Of a stretch of DNA of 64,000 nucleotides, positions 49,601 to 57,548 are shown piece after piece (the stretch's first letter is position 1; each line of letters starts with the position of its first letter). Made by a program: the position numbers and the translations under genes. The notes under the pieces were generated by a model. It saw nothing but the letters and a program-made list of their open reading frames with translations, ran no database searches and was not told where the DNA came from. The DNA is from JAPPHY01 sp965247535 (GTDB taxonomy: Bacteria; Chloroflexota; Dehalococcoidia; Lucifugimonadales; UBA2985): assembly GCA_965247535.1 (NCBI GenBank), contig OZ252018.1, positions 1,426,001 to 1,490,000 on the forward strand, read 5' to 3'.

Positions 49601-51092
49601 GTTGTCCCTTGCGCTGCGCATCCGCGACGGAGCGGGCGTTGTTCCAAGGGCGGCACACTTGCTGGCACTCGCACTGGTGGTGGGTTCGCTTCGGGCAATC
49701 AACACTTGGGACTATCCCACCCAACTGGCCATCGCCGGGGCCGCTGTGTTGCTAGGCGAATACGCGCGGTCGCCGCGGCTCACGCTGTCCCTGGCCGCGC
49801 GGGTCGCGGTGCAGTCGGCGCTCCTCTACTGGGCGACCACCCTCCTCTTCGCGCCCTTCATCGATGGCTATCTCTCCTTCTCGGACGGCGTATTTCCCAG
49901 CCGCTGGCAGACGCCCCTCTACTCCTACATTGGCGTTCACGGCCTGTTCGTGTTTGTGGCAGCGTCGTTCCTGGTGTACTCTCGCCGCAGCTACGTGCCC
50001 CGCCTTTTCGAGATGGTCACGGGCGCGTCTCCAGGCCGCGGGCTCAAGGGCTACGCCGAGGAGCTTGCAGCAGACGCCGGCAAGGCGGTTCGCCTTGCGC
50101 TTCTGGGCGGACTGCCGCTCGCAGTGTTGGTGGCACTGGCGCTCAGCGGCTACGAAACAACTGCGTTTGTGCTGCTGCTCCTGCTGCCCACCGCCGTGCT
50201 CGCCTGGAAGTGGGCCTCCGAACGTGAGGAGACGTTCGGCGCATTTGCTCTCCTGATGCTGGCCATGGCGCTCTCCATTGGAGTAGCGGTGGAGCTGATC
50301 ACCATCAAGGGAGACATATCCCGCATGAACACGGTGTTCAAGTTCTATCTGCAGGCGTGGGTGCTGATGGGAGCGGCGGCCGCGTACCTGCTATGGCGAA
50401 TGCGATTCGGCGCCGAGATCATCGGGCGCCTGCGGGGCGGGCTGCAGCAGGTGACGCTCGGCCGCCGGTTCCTGGGCGCGGCGTGGTTTGGCATGCTGGC
50501 GCTGCTCGTTTTGGGCAGCTCGATCTACACCGTGGGAGGTACGCGTGACCGGCTCAGGGACAGATTCGAGGTCCTGCCCCTGACGCTGGACGGCCTGGCC
50601 TTCATGGAGAGCGCGTCGTACACGTTCGAGAGGGGCAGCGCAACCGACTCGCTGGTCGGTGAGCGCGACGCCATCGAGTGGCTCAGGTCGGAGGCAGTCT
50701 CCGGGTCGCCAGTGGTGCTGGAGGGGCACGGGCAGCTGTATCGCAGTCTTCACACACGCGTCGCCATCTACACCGGCCTTCCCACGGTCATCGGCTGGGA
50801 CAACCACCAGTCGCAGCAGCGGGGCGGCGCGGGCGTGGCCACCCGCCTCAGGGACGTGCAGCGCATCTACTCGACAACCGTATGGGATGTTGCGCTGGAA
50901 CTGATGGACAAGTACGGCGTGGAGTATGTCTACGTTGGGGAAATTGAGCGCCACTACTACCCCGACCGCGGCCTGGACAAGTTTACCGAAATGGTGGGCA
51001 CACACTTGGAGCTGGCCTACTCCAACCCAACAGTTGAGATTTACCGAGTGTTGCCGCCCGCTCTGCGGCTTGAGGCGACCATCACGCCGTGA
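46617..51092 (+). CDS. Giant membrane protein: GT39-like glycosyltransferase fused to a DUF2298/YYY domain
   Basis: A 1491-residue polytopic membrane protein. The N-terminal half (about 1-560) resembles PMT/ArnT-type GT-C glycosyltransferases: a first helix, then an acidic first loop FHPDERAILFRVNDLSW, LSHFYTVDTFLTFF and repeated Leu-rich helices. The C-terminal half carries AYLNAAVRSTFFPPYDPWFA and GGYINYYYFGQM near residue 840, then FPFFTFLFGDLHAHMMAIPF. These are signatures of the Chlor_Arch_YYY/DUF2298 family shared by Chloroflexi and some archaea. Two units that are usually separate are joined here. It probably transfers lipid-linked sugars to cell-surface polymers. GTG 46617 is set by the promoter; there is no Shine-Dalgarno sequence. 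Confidence 0.85.
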   Translation: MEQPETEQPSPQDSREPSPRARRTALIAPALIVLLALALRLYGIDWDQGGLFHPDERAILFRVNDLSWPALSNLGALLDVEESPLNPQWFPYGSLPIYAGMAAESLLSPFVELEFRELRFLGRGLSTLSDVGTVLMVFLLGCRLYGRRAGLLAALLAAMAVIHIQLSHFYTVDTFLTFFIVASMYFMARRAQEGRLRDSLLAGLFIGLALASKISVAPLLLALVLAHALHVFSRSRDDLALAKPTRPALARATHHLLLAGAAALLVFFLATPYAFLDWSRPEPCPVPYSALSFLDRNYYACDVGGEFAMARGTSGRPYTQQYIDTTPYWYHVRQLALFGLGLPLGIAAWASILFTIGLAVVRRSKADLLLLAWVVPYFMLTGFVQVKFLRYMLPLTPFLLIMASRMLLWARDWAAAHSRERDIAVRWAIGLVVGATGFYALSYSATYAGTHTAGRASEWIIENVPAGSVILMEHWEESLPDMQGYVIGCRGVPDDNLSCMTTYDSDSVRYSSGQDKIERVAEQLAGADYLVFFSNRLYGSTTRVPERYPLTGEYYRRLFGGELGYELAHWETDYPELFGVAFVDDTFSRPGLPTPAPLGPYRAAPLAIGMGYADESFSVYDRPKVLVFENREPLEAGEVLNRILAPKPEAAQTKSLLLSDATLQAQREGGTWTEIVNPGSLSNRFPIAAWYLWVQVVALAALPLSLIVFRPLPDRGYLFAKPLGILVTAYGAWALASLQWMPFSRGSVFFVALLLAGASAVAAYARRAELLEWLRQNVRLVVVGELLFVVSFGVFLLLRAANPDLWHPYNGGEKPMEMAYLNAAVRSTFFPPYDPWFAGGYINYYYFGQMIVASLVRATGITTEVAFNLAVPLFFALTTSAVFSLVYSLAAGTRRGLGMAGGQAGAVAAGLVGAVFVAVLGNLDGVVQLAQGSFRALFSGLPFGEFDFWRSSRLIPPGDPPGHEITEFPFFTFLFGDLHAHMMAIPFAILSVGLSLSLALRIRDGAGVVPRAAHLLALALVVGSLRAINTWDYPTQLAIAGAAVLLGEYARSPRLTLSLAARVAVQSALLYWATTLLFAPFIDGYLSFSDGVFPSRWQTPLYSYIGVHGLFVFVAASFLVYSRRSYVPRLFEMVTGASPGRGLKGYAEELAADAGKAVRLALLGGLPLAVLVALALSGYETTAFVLLLLLPTAVLAWKWASEREETFGAFALLMLAMALSIGVAVELITIKGDISRMNTVFKFYLQAWVLMGAAAAYLLWRMRFGAEIIGRLRGGLQQVTLGRRFLGAAWFGMLALLVLGSSIYTVGGTRDRLRDRFEVLPLTLDGLAFMESASYTFERGSATDSLVGERDAIEWLRSEAVSGSPVVLEGHGQLYRSLHTRVAIYTGLPTVIGWDNHQSQQRGGAGVATRLRDVQRIYSTTVWDVALELMDKYGVEYVYVGEIERHYYPDRGLDKFTEMVGTHLELAYSNPTVEIYRVLPPALRLEATITP

Positions 51093-51098
51093 TATGAT
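51070..51098 (+). promoter_or_regulatory. Promoter of the two small envelope genes
   Basis: TTGAGG (51070-51075), a 17-base spacer and TATGAT (51093-51098), overlapping the end of the YYY gene. Transcription from about 51105 would give a 45-base leader with GGAAGGG before ATG 51150. Confidence 0.55.
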
Positions 51099-51149
51099 GA
51101 TTTCGCTAAGCGGTTCTTGAGCAGTGTGGGGCAGCCGCGGAAGGGTGTC

Positions 51150-51452
51150 ATGAGCGCAACTGAGGTCATTCAGGTCGTTCGCGACCTTACCATTATCTTC
51201 TTCGCAATGGCCGGAATGCTGGTGATGCTGGTGGCCGGCGTGGTGCTGCTAATGCTCTACCGAAAGGTGTCTCCCACGCTGGACTCGGCGAGGGATACGG
51301 CTAGGCGCACTCAGGAGGCCACAACCGAGATTTCGGAGAAGTTCATCAAGCCCATGGTGAACGCCTCTACCCTGGCGTACACGTCGGGGCGAGTGTTGGG
51401 CTTCATCGCGGGATTTGCACAGGGAAAAGGAGACAGGAACAATGGCAAATGA
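51150..51452 (+). CDS. Small membrane protein, DUF948-like
   Basis: A 100-residue protein with one hydrophobic segment near the N-terminus (LTIIFFAMAGMLVMLVAGVVLL) followed by a helical, coiled-coil-prone stretch (VSPTLDSARDTARRTQEATT). This resembles DUF948 proteins that often pair with YtxH proteins, as here. ATG 51150 has GGAAGGG five bases upstream; an upstream in-frame TTG is less likely. Its end overlaps the next gene by 11 bases. Confidence 0.65.
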   Translation: MSATEVIQVVRDLTIIFFAMAGMLVMLVAGVVLLMLYRKVSPTLDSARDTARRTQEATTEISEKFIKPMVNASTLAYTSGRVLGFIAGFAQGKGDRNNGK

Positions 51453-51747
51453 AGCTGGATTCGGAACGGGGCTGCTGCTTGGCGGCGCCGTAGGAATAAT
51501 TGCCGGCCTCCTTCTGGCGCCCAGGCCAGGAGAGGAGACACGCTGGAAGATGGTCGAGAGGACGGCCGGCCTGCGACAGAGGGCCGAGGGCATGACCGCG
51601 GACTTTCGGGAACGCGTGAGGGAGACGGTACGCGAGGTCATGGACGAAGGGAGAGGCGTCGCCCACCGGATCATGCCCGGCCATGAGCAGGAAGCCGAGA
51701 TGGCTGCCGAGCCCGCCCCTGAGGGGCGGGAGGAGACCCCCGCCTAG
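51442..51747 (+). CDS. YtxH-like protein
   Basis: A 101-residue protein with GTGLLLGGAVGIIAGLLLAPRPGEETR at the N-terminus, the diagnostic membrane segment plus APRxGxxTR of YtxH (gas-vesicle-like) proteins, and a charged helical tail. Such proteins are envelope-associated and often stress-related. ATG 51442 lies nine bases after AAGGAG. It is convergent with pheA, whose stop overlaps by four bases. Confidence 0.78.
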   Translation: MANEAGFGTGLLLGGAVGIIAGLLLAPRPGEETRWKMVERTAGLRQRAEGMTADFRERVRETVREVMDEGRGVAHRIMPGHEQEAEMAAEPAPEGREETPA

Positions 51748-52574
51748 GAGGCCCGGTACCGCGGATACGAACCGAATACCTTGAGCATGGAGACTTCGGC
51801 CTCCATGCACTCGAGCGCTTCCCGCACCGGCGGGTCTTCTCTGTGCCCGTTCAGGTCCACTAGGAATATGTACCGCCCCAGGCTCTCCTTGTTTGGGCGC
51901 GACTCGACCTTTGCCAGGTTGATGTCGCGCGTGGCAAAGTGGCCCAGCACCGTGTACAGCATTCCTGCGCGGTCGTCGCTGAACGTGAAGCACAGCGAGG
52001 TCTTGTCGCTCCCTGTGGGCGGATTGTCTCGGTGCGCAAGCACCACGAAGCGCGTGAAGTTGGCCAGGTTGTCCTGTATGCCGCGGGCCAGCACCTCCGC
52101 GCCGTAGATCTCCGCCGCCCTCCCGGTTCCAATGGCGGCCGCTGACGCCGGCCCGGCCATCATATCCTCAACGGCGGCGGCCGTGCTCAGGGCTGCAACC
52201 GCCTGTGCTCTGGGAAACCGCTCTTCGATGTAGTGCCTGCACTGACCCAGCGCCTGCGTGTGTGAGTGAATAGACTCAATCCCGCCAATGGTGACGCCGG
52301 GCTTCACCAGCAGGCAGTGCTCTATGGGTATCACCAGTTCCCGGCGGATCGAAAGCGTGGAGTCGTGTATCAGCAGGTCGAGCGTGTCGGTTACGGAGCC
52401 TTCGATGCTGTTCTCGATGGGCACGACGCCCTCCTCCGCCGCGTCGGATTCCACGGCCGCCGCCACGGCCGCTACAGAGGACATGGGGATGAGTGAGGCA
52501 TCCGCGTCGTAGAGCAAGGCAGCCGCCTCGGTGAAGGTTCCAGCCGGCCCCAGGTAGGCAATCCGCTTCGCCAT
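51744..52574 (-). CDS. pheA: Prephenate dehydratase
   Basis: A 276-residue monofunctional enzyme making phenylpyruvate for phenylalanine synthesis. The periplasmic-binding-like catalytic domain starts with YLGPAGTFTEAAA and has the TRF motif (NLANFTRFVVLA). The C-terminal ACT domain has GMLYTVLGHFATRDINLAKVESRP, with the ESRP feedback motif for phenylalanine. It lies three bases after an RCK gene and is probably the last gene of the uspA operon. Confidence 0.93.
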   Translation of the reverse strand: MAKRIAYLGPAGTFTEAAALLYDADASLIPMSSVAAVAAAVESDAAEEGVVPIENSIEGSVTDTLDLLIHDSTLSIRRELVIPIEHCLLVKPGVTIGGIESIHSHTQALGQCRHYIEERFPRAQAVAALSTAAAVEDMMAGPASAAAIGTGRAAEIYGAEVLARGIQDNLANFTRFVVLAHRDNPPTGSDKTSLCFTFSDDRAGMLYTVLGHFATRDINLAKVESRPNKESLGRYIFLVDLNGHREDPPVREALECMEAEVSMLKVFGSYPRYRAS

Positions 52575-52577
52575 TCG

Positions 52578-53243
52578 CTACATTGTCCCCGTCAGGGCTT
52601 CGCGCAGGACTTCCTCACCCTCCGCGGTGGTTATCGCCACCACCTCGTCATCGGAGCCCAGAACAGCGTCCTGGTCCGGCGGCAGAAGCGTGCCGTTGCG
52701 CTTCACGATATAGGAGATCAGGCTGTCCGCAGGAAGGTTCACCTGTCCAAGCGACCGCCCTACCACGGCTGCGTCTGAGGGTATTCGAATGCCGACCACC
52801 TGCCGGTTGGCGTTCCTCACCGTCATCAGGTGCACAAGCGAGCTTGCCGGCAGCTCCTCCGTTATGCGATCGAGTATGACGTCCGTGGTGCTCACCCAGA
52901 CGTCCACGCCCATCGCCTCGAACAGCTTGCCGTTGGCCGGAATGTTGACCAGCGCGATGGTCCTGGTTGCTCTGAACCTGTGCTTGGCAATCTGGCAGCT
53001 CACCAGGTTGTCCTGGTCCCTGCCGGTTGTGGCAATGAACACATCAGCCCTCGACGTACCGGCGCGCCTGAGCGCGTCCTCGTCGCATCCGTCGCCGGGG
53101 ATGATCATGTTGCCGAGCTCGCGGCGGACGGCATCGCACCGTTCGGCGGACCGCTCCACGATAATGACCTCGTGCTCGCTCCTCAGAAGCGACTTGGAGA
53201 GGTGATAGCCGATCTTGCCGGCGCCTACTACGATGATGTACAT
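52578..53243 (-). CDS. TrkA-type potassium regulatory protein (RCK_N + RCK_C)
   Basis: A 221-residue cytoplasmic regulator with an N-terminal Rossmann RCK domain (VVGAGKIGYHLSKSLL, acidic residue at EVIIVERSAER, GDGCDEDALRRAG) that binds NAD or ATP. A C-terminal RCK_C ligand domain follows (GRSLGQVNLPADSLISYIVKR). Such subunits gate TrkH/KtrB channels. It is one of three RCK proteins in a 4-kb interval and is adjacent to an RCK_N-only protein. Confidence 0.85.
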   Translation of the reverse strand: MYIIVVGAGKIGYHLSKSLLRSEHEVIIVERSAERCDAVRRELGNMIIPGDGCDEDALRRAGTSRADVFIATTGRDQDNLVSCQIAKHRFRATRTIALVNIPANGKLFEAMGVDVWVSTTDVILDRITEELPASSLVHLMTVRNANRQVVGIRIPSDAAVVGRSLGQVNLPADSLISYIVKRNGTLLPPDQDAVLGSDDEVVAITTAEGEEVLREALTGTM

Positions 53244-53248
53244 GAGCG

Positions 53249-53647
53249 CTAGCCGTTGACCGCCCGGAGTATCAGGCCTGAGACGGCCTCAGCTGCGCTC
53301 ACGGCATCCAAGCCCAGCTCGGCATACAGCTGGCACCGGGCCGCGTCGTCGATGCGGCAGGCCACTCGCTCCACCTGGAATAGGTGCACTGCCATCTGCG
53401 CTGCGAAGATGTTGTCGACGTCCTCGGACGATACGGCCACGAAGGCGTCCACGTCTTCGATTCCAGCCCTCCTCAGGTCCTCCTCCTGCGTGCCGTCTCC
53501 CAGCACGGCCTCCTGCTGGAGCCCCCTCGGCAGCCGGCGGAGTCTGTCAGACCTGGTGTCGATAACCGAGACCAGGTGTCCGTCCTGCCAGAGCGACGTG
53601 GCCACCAGCGCGCCAATCTCGCCGCAGCCCATCACGAGAACGTTCAT
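53249..53647 (-). CDS. RCK_N-only (TrkA-N) protein
   Basis: A 132-residue protein with only the Rossmann half: VMGCGEIGALVATSLWQDGH, SVIDTRSDRLRRL, GDGTQEEDLRRAGIED. The ligand-binding RCK_C domain is absent. Together with the next gene it may form a hetero-oligomer in the same way as the two halves of larger TrkA proteins. Gaps to neighbours are six and five bases, so the set is one transcript. Confidence 0.82.
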   Translation of the reverse strand: MNVLVMGCGEIGALVATSLWQDGHLVSVIDTRSDRLRRLPRGLQQEAVLGDGTQEEDLRRAGIEDVDAFVAVSSEDVDNIFAAQMAVHLFQVERVACRIDDAARCQLYAELGLDAVSAAEAVSGLILRAVNG

Positions 53648-53653
53648 GATTCC

Positions 53654-54133
53654 CTAGCCTCGCGCCGAATCGTTGCCGGCATGCAGTTCCATAGCGTCCC
53701 TGCACAGGAGTACCTGGCATGGCGCGTTTTCGAGAATGTACGGGATGGACTTTCCAAGAGTGAATGCGCCGAACTGCCTCTTGTAGGCCATGTGCAGGAC
53801 TATCATATCGCACCCGCCATCCACCGCCGCCCGCACAACAGCAGGTCCGGCGTCCCTTGCCTGCAGCATGGTGGCCTCCACGGGGCACTTCATCTCCTTG
53901 CCCAATCGCTCAATATCTTGGAGCAGCCTCTCCGCGCGTGCGGTCTCTTGAGCGAGCTCCACGTCCAAGGGTAGGGCATGGTCGACTTCGATTACGTACA
54001 AGACCTCCACCACTGCCTTGTTGGCCTTGGCCAGTTCACCGGCCAGCAGGAGAGCCTTTTCGTCGCTTCCGTTCCCCGACACCGGCACGAGGATCTTCTC
54101 GCCGACGCTGATCAGTCCATTTGTTGAGCTCAT
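53654..54133 (-). CDS. Universal stress protein, UspA family
   Basis: A 159-residue Usp with the N-terminal KILVPVSGNGSDEKALLLAGELA and GCDMIVLHMAYKRQFGAFTLGKSIPYILENAPCQVLL. The usual ATP loop Gly-x2-Gly-x9-Gly-Ser appears altered (KRQFGAFTLGKS), so nucleotide binding is uncertain. It is the first gene of uspA-RCK-RCK-pheA. A near-consensus promoter lies so close to ATG 54133 that the mRNA is predicted to be leaderless. Confidence 0.83.
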   Translation of the reverse strand: MSSTNGLISVGEKILVPVSGNGSDEKALLLAGELAKANKAVVEVLYVIEVDHALPLDVELAQETARAERLLQDIERLGKEMKCPVEATMLQARDAGPAVVRAAVDGGCDMIVLHMAYKRQFGAFTLGKSIPYILENAPCQVLLCRDAMELHAGNDSARG

Positions 54134-54142
54134 CAGTGCCAG

Positions 54143-54171
54143 ATTATACGTAGTGATTCACCACGTATCAA
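54143..54171 (-). promoter_or_regulatory. uspA promoter with a palindromic operator in the spacer
   Basis: On the minus strand TTGATA (54171-54166), a 17-base spacer and TATAAT (54148-54143). The start would be about 54136, three bases from the ATG. An inverted repeat ATACGTGGTG-AAT-CACTACGTAT (54168-54146, nine of ten pairs) fills the spacer and touches both hexamers, so a bound regulator would block RNA polymerase. Confidence 0.7.
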
Positions 54172-54328
54172 GGTCTGGAGGCGCAATGCAGCGAATTGAA
54201 GCTCCTCGCGGGGTGGAATATCATCTGTGATTTCCGGCGTCACCATTGGACGAACATGGGTTGGCACCCTTTTGTGACACTGCACTGCCGCGGAAGACCA
54301 TCCGTTGACTCGCATTGCAGCGCACATG

Positions 54329-55183
54329 CTAGTAGTCCTGCGGAAAGACTTCGAAGCGAGTCTCATAACGAAGTAGCCGACTTCCCGGAACCGCCTTAGA
54401 CGCATAGCGAAGTCTCTCGTCGTGTGTAGGGGTAAGCACAATGCCCTCGACATTTCTCCCACCGGCCAGATGCTCTTTCACCCAGCCCATGTAGCGTGCC
54501 AATTGACCGATGACCGCGTCTGACGGTCGTCCTTTCTTCAATTCAATTACTACGAGAGCGCCGCTGGACGTATCCTCACACAGCAGATCAATGCGGCCAA
54601 CGGACCCCGTGTCGTACTGCTGCCCCACGGTTTCGCCGTCCTCCTCGAATAGTCGTAGCGGAGCGCCGAAGTTGACCTGATTCCAATGATCTACCAGCCA
54701 CTGCTCGAGATGGATCTCAATAAGCCTATCGGCGGGAGAGCCGGGCGGTCCGGCATCCGCATCCTGCCCGACAGAGGGCTCCGCCTCGACTAGTTTTAGA
54801 ATCTGCTGAGCCTCGATTGGCTCGAGTTTGGCAATGTTGAATGATTGAAGGCCACATTTGCGGAATATGGAAGATAGCTTCCCCTCCGCGACGAGGCTGT
54901 GTATGGCCGTGCGATGAAGTGGTGACGGGAACCAGTGAGGCTCGTCGAGTTCAAACGTGACGTTGTCTGAGCTCACTTCTCTGACCCCGACTCCGAAAGC
55001 CAGCGACATTCCGTAGTCGGGCACACTTCCGGTGCAGTAAACGAGCAACGAGTCACCAGGCTTTACGTCACCATGGGCTCTGTCTTTGCGTTTGTTCATC
55101 CAGACATTGTTTTCGTAGCGGCCGTTGCCCATGATATTTGCATATCCGGCGGTCGCGTTAACTTGTACCAAGAATCTGTCCAA
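54329..55183 (-). CDS. EVE/PUA-like domain fused to a NucS-like PD-(D/E)XK nuclease
   Basis: A 284-residue protein. The N-terminal half (RFLVQVNATAGYANIMGNGR, VKPGDSLLVYCTG, LAFGVGVREVSSD) has the layout of EVE/PUA-like domains, some of which read modified bases. The C-terminal half has GRIDLLCEDTSSGALVVIELKKGR, with Asp199, Glu214 and Lys216 as a PD-(D/E)XK site, then LARYMGWVKEHLA, similar to NucS/DUF91 nucleases. TTG 55183 was chosen because GGAGG lies seven bases upstream and the fold starts there. Codon use is clearly less GC-rich than that of the flanking potassium genes. A solitary modification-dependent restriction enzyme is plausible. Confidence 0.68.
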   Translation of the reverse strand: MDRFLVQVNATAGYANIMGNGRYENNVWMNKRKDRAHGDVKPGDSLLVYCTGSVPDYGMSLAFGVGVREVSSDNVTFELDEPHWFPSPLHRTAIHSLVAEGKLSSIFRKCGLQSFNIAKLEPIEAQQILKLVEAEPSVGQDADAGPPGSPADRLIEIHLEQWLVDHWNQVNFGAPLRLFEEDGETVGQQYDTGSVGRIDLLCEDTSSGALVVIELKKGRPSDAVIGQLARYMGWVKEHLAGGRNVEGIVLTPTHDERLRYASKAVPGSRLLRYETRFEVFPQDY

Positions 55184-55316
55184 CTCTGATCCTCCCAAGT
55201 CAGGCTCCTCCTCACCATACTTCTGGGCAGTCGCGTACACTGCTAAGCGCAGAAACGATGAGGAACGCCAAGTAAATTGGGTGTTTGCAACGTCGCCAGC
55301 CCGGGATAGTCGCAGC

Positions 55317-56006
55317 CTATTCAGCGCCGTTGGTCGAGTCCGGGTTGATGGAGTACCACCGCTCAAGCTGTTCGTTTCTGGCCGCCACCACCAGGATGTC
55401 GCCCTTGCGAAGCACCTCGTCCTCGTCCGGGGCCAGTGTGACGTCCTTGCCGCGCCTGATAGCGATCACGGCCATCCCGTACTTGTCCCTGGCGCCGCCT
55501 CCCAGGCCGGCAGTCCTGAGACTGTGATTCTCAAGCGAGTCCGCGATTCTCAGCTTGCTGAGCCCGAACTCGGGCGTTAGGTCCATATACTCCAGGATGT
55601 CACGATTGAACAGGCTGTGGGCCAGGAATTCACCCATCTCGTGCTCCGGGTAGATGATCTTGTGCACGCCAATTCTCAGGAGCGTATCTCCGTGGAGCTG
55701 GTTCTCTGCCCTGGCCACTATGAGAGGAACGCCAAGAGTCGCCAGGAGCACGGAGGTCATAAGGCTGGCCTGCATGTCGGATCCAACGGCCACTATGGCC
55801 GCGTCGAAGTTGGCCGCGCCCAGCTCCCGCAGGATGATCTCGCTGGTGGCGTCACCCTGAACGCTGTAGGTCACCCGACCTAGGTTGACCTGCACCGCCT
55901 TCTCGTCGGTGTCTATCGCGAGCACGTCGTATCCCATCTGGAATAGCGTATGCGCGACGCTCGTCCCAAACCGACCCAGACCTATTACCATAATCGACTT
56001 GGCCAT
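55317..56006 (-). CDS. KtrA/TrkA-type potassium uptake regulator
   Basis: A 229-residue RCK protein: VIGLGRFGTSVAHTLFQMGY, VLAIDTDEKAVQ (Asp at the end of strand 2, NAD/ATP type), GDATSEIILRELGA, and an RCK_C domain (GLSKLRIADSLENHSLRTAG, KGDILVVAARN). It forms the cytoplasmic gating ring for the KtrB-like channel encoded four bases upstream, so the two make a complete Ktr system. Confidence 0.88.
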   Translation of the reverse strand: MAKSIMVIGLGRFGTSVAHTLFQMGYDVLAIDTDEKAVQVNLGRVTYSVQGDATSEIILRELGAANFDAAIVAVGSDMQASLMTSVLLATLGVPLIVARAENQLHGDTLLRIGVHKIIYPEHEMGEFLAHSLFNRDILEYMDLTPEFGLSKLRIADSLENHSLRTAGLGGGARDKYGMAVIAIRRGKDVTLAPDEDEVLRKGDILVVAARNEQLERWYSINPDSTNGAE

Positions 56007-56009
56007 GTC

Positions 56010-57437
56010 TCAACCTATTTTAACCCTTTCCTCGGCAAAGCGATAGATGGCCGTCTGCTCCTTTTGCGCCAGGACAAGCGCAAGCGTAAGCGGCCCGATT
56101 CGGCCGAAGTACATCGTCAGGATGATGATGAGTCTCCCCACAGGCGAAAGCTCGTCGGTTATGCCCGTTGACAGTCCCACCGTGGAGAACGCGGACACCG
56201 TCTCGAAGAGCGTCTGGTTGAGCGGAAGCCCTTCGCTCATGGTCAAGAAGAACGCCACGGAGAACACCATGAATGTTCCGAGCACCAGGACCGCCAGCGC
56301 TCGGAACACCTGCGTCTGCGGCAGCTCCCTGCCAAACGCCGTGGCATGGCTTCTGCCCGCAATCGACGACAGGACGGCGGCCATCAGGACTGCAACGGTG
56401 TTCACCTTGATGCCCCCTGCCGTGGAAGCGGACGCTCCGCCAATGAACATCAGTCCCGTGATGAAGAAGTTGCTGTGAAGCTCCATGTTCTCGAAGTTCA
56501 CGGTCGTGAACCCGGCGGTACGGCCACTGGCGGAGTGGAAGAATGCCGTGAAAACCTTGGAGACAAGCGAGAGGGGGCCAAGCGTTTCCGAGTTGCTGTA
56601 CTCTCCAACCAGTATTACGCCCGTACCGAGCAGCAGCAGGAACGCCGTTACCGTTACCACCAGCTTGGTATCGAGCGTGTAGCGGTTGAATCTCCGATAG
56701 CCGAATGCGTCCAGCAGTACGGTGTAGCTCACGGTGCCCAAAATTATGAGCAGTGTCATGGGAACTAGCACCGTGTAGTCGCTCAGGAACGCGCCAAGGC
56801 TATCCGACTCCGGAAAGATCACGAACCCCGCGTTATTGAACCCGGACACCGCGTGGAACGCCGATTGCCACGCGGCCGTGGCAAGGGGATACTCGCTTAT
56901 GAGCCTTGCCATCAGAACCAGGAAACCCGCAAGCTGTATACCCGCCACCACCAGCACAATGCGTATGGTGAGCCTTATCAGGCCTCCAAGCTGGTTGGCG
57001 CCCAGGCTCTCTCTCATTAGCAGCCGGTTGGCCAGTGTGATGCGCTGTCCAATGATCAGCAGGAATAACGTGGCGCTGGTCATTATCCCGAGCCCGCCGG
57101 TGAATATGAGCACCATTATCACCAGCTGCCCAGGCACGCTCCAGTACGTGGGCGTGTCCACCACCACCAGGCCCGTTACCGTGACGGCCGAGGTCGCCGT
57201 GAAGAGCGCGTCCATGAACGGGGTTACGCCGCTCTGGTTGTTGGCGAACGGCATCAACAGAAGGGCCGTGCCCACGGCGATCATGAGGGCAAAGCCCCCC
57301 AGCAGCAGGTACGGAGAGCCATAGTTCTTGGGCGGGACCCTGGGGGCGGAGGCCGTGATGCGCAGCGGCCTTATTTCCTCCTCCCGGGGACGCCTCACCA
57401 CCCTGTCGCCCGGCCTTGGGCGCCACGATTGCTGCAA
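56010..57437 (-). CDS. KtrB/TrkH-type potassium channel subunit
   Basis: A 475-residue membrane protein with the four-fold pore layout. Pore loops carry TATSAVTVTGL, HAVSGFNNAGF, HSASGRTAGFTTV and TVSAFSTVGLSTG, each with the filter Gly. Predicted 8-10 membrane helices; the first 40 residues are cytoplasmic and Arg-rich (RPGDRVVRRPREEE). It imports potassium with sodium or protons. The start is TTG 57437 with a weak upstream GAGG. Confidence 0.9.
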   Translation of the reverse strand: MQQSWRPRPGDRVVRRPREEEIRPLRITASAPRVPPKNYGSPYLLLGGFALMIAVGTALLLMPFANNQSGVTPFMDALFTATSAVTVTGLVVVDTPTYWSVPGQLVIMVLIFTGGLGIMTSATLFLLIIGQRITLANRLLMRESLGANQLGGLIRLTIRIVLVVAGIQLAGFLVLMARLISEYPLATAAWQSAFHAVSGFNNAGFVIFPESDSLGAFLSDYTVLVPMTLLIILGTVSYTVLLDAFGYRRFNRYTLDTKLVVTVTAFLLLLGTGVILVGEYSNSETLGPLSLVSKVFTAFFHSASGRTAGFTTVNFENMELHSNFFITGLMFIGGASASTAGGIKVNTVAVLMAAVLSSIAGRSHATAFGRELPQTQVFRALAVLVLGTFMVFSVAFFLTMSEGLPLNQTLFETVSAFSTVGLSTGITDELSPVGRLIIILTMYFGRIGPLTLALVLAQKEQTAIYRFAEERVKIG

Positions 57438-57548
57438 GACGCTGCTACCTCATCGCGCGAAGCCGCGCGCTCGGCCTGCGGATGAAGAACGCATACACGG
57501 CTTCGGCACTTCTACGGGACTGTGCGATGCTCGCGGCGGGCAATGGCT

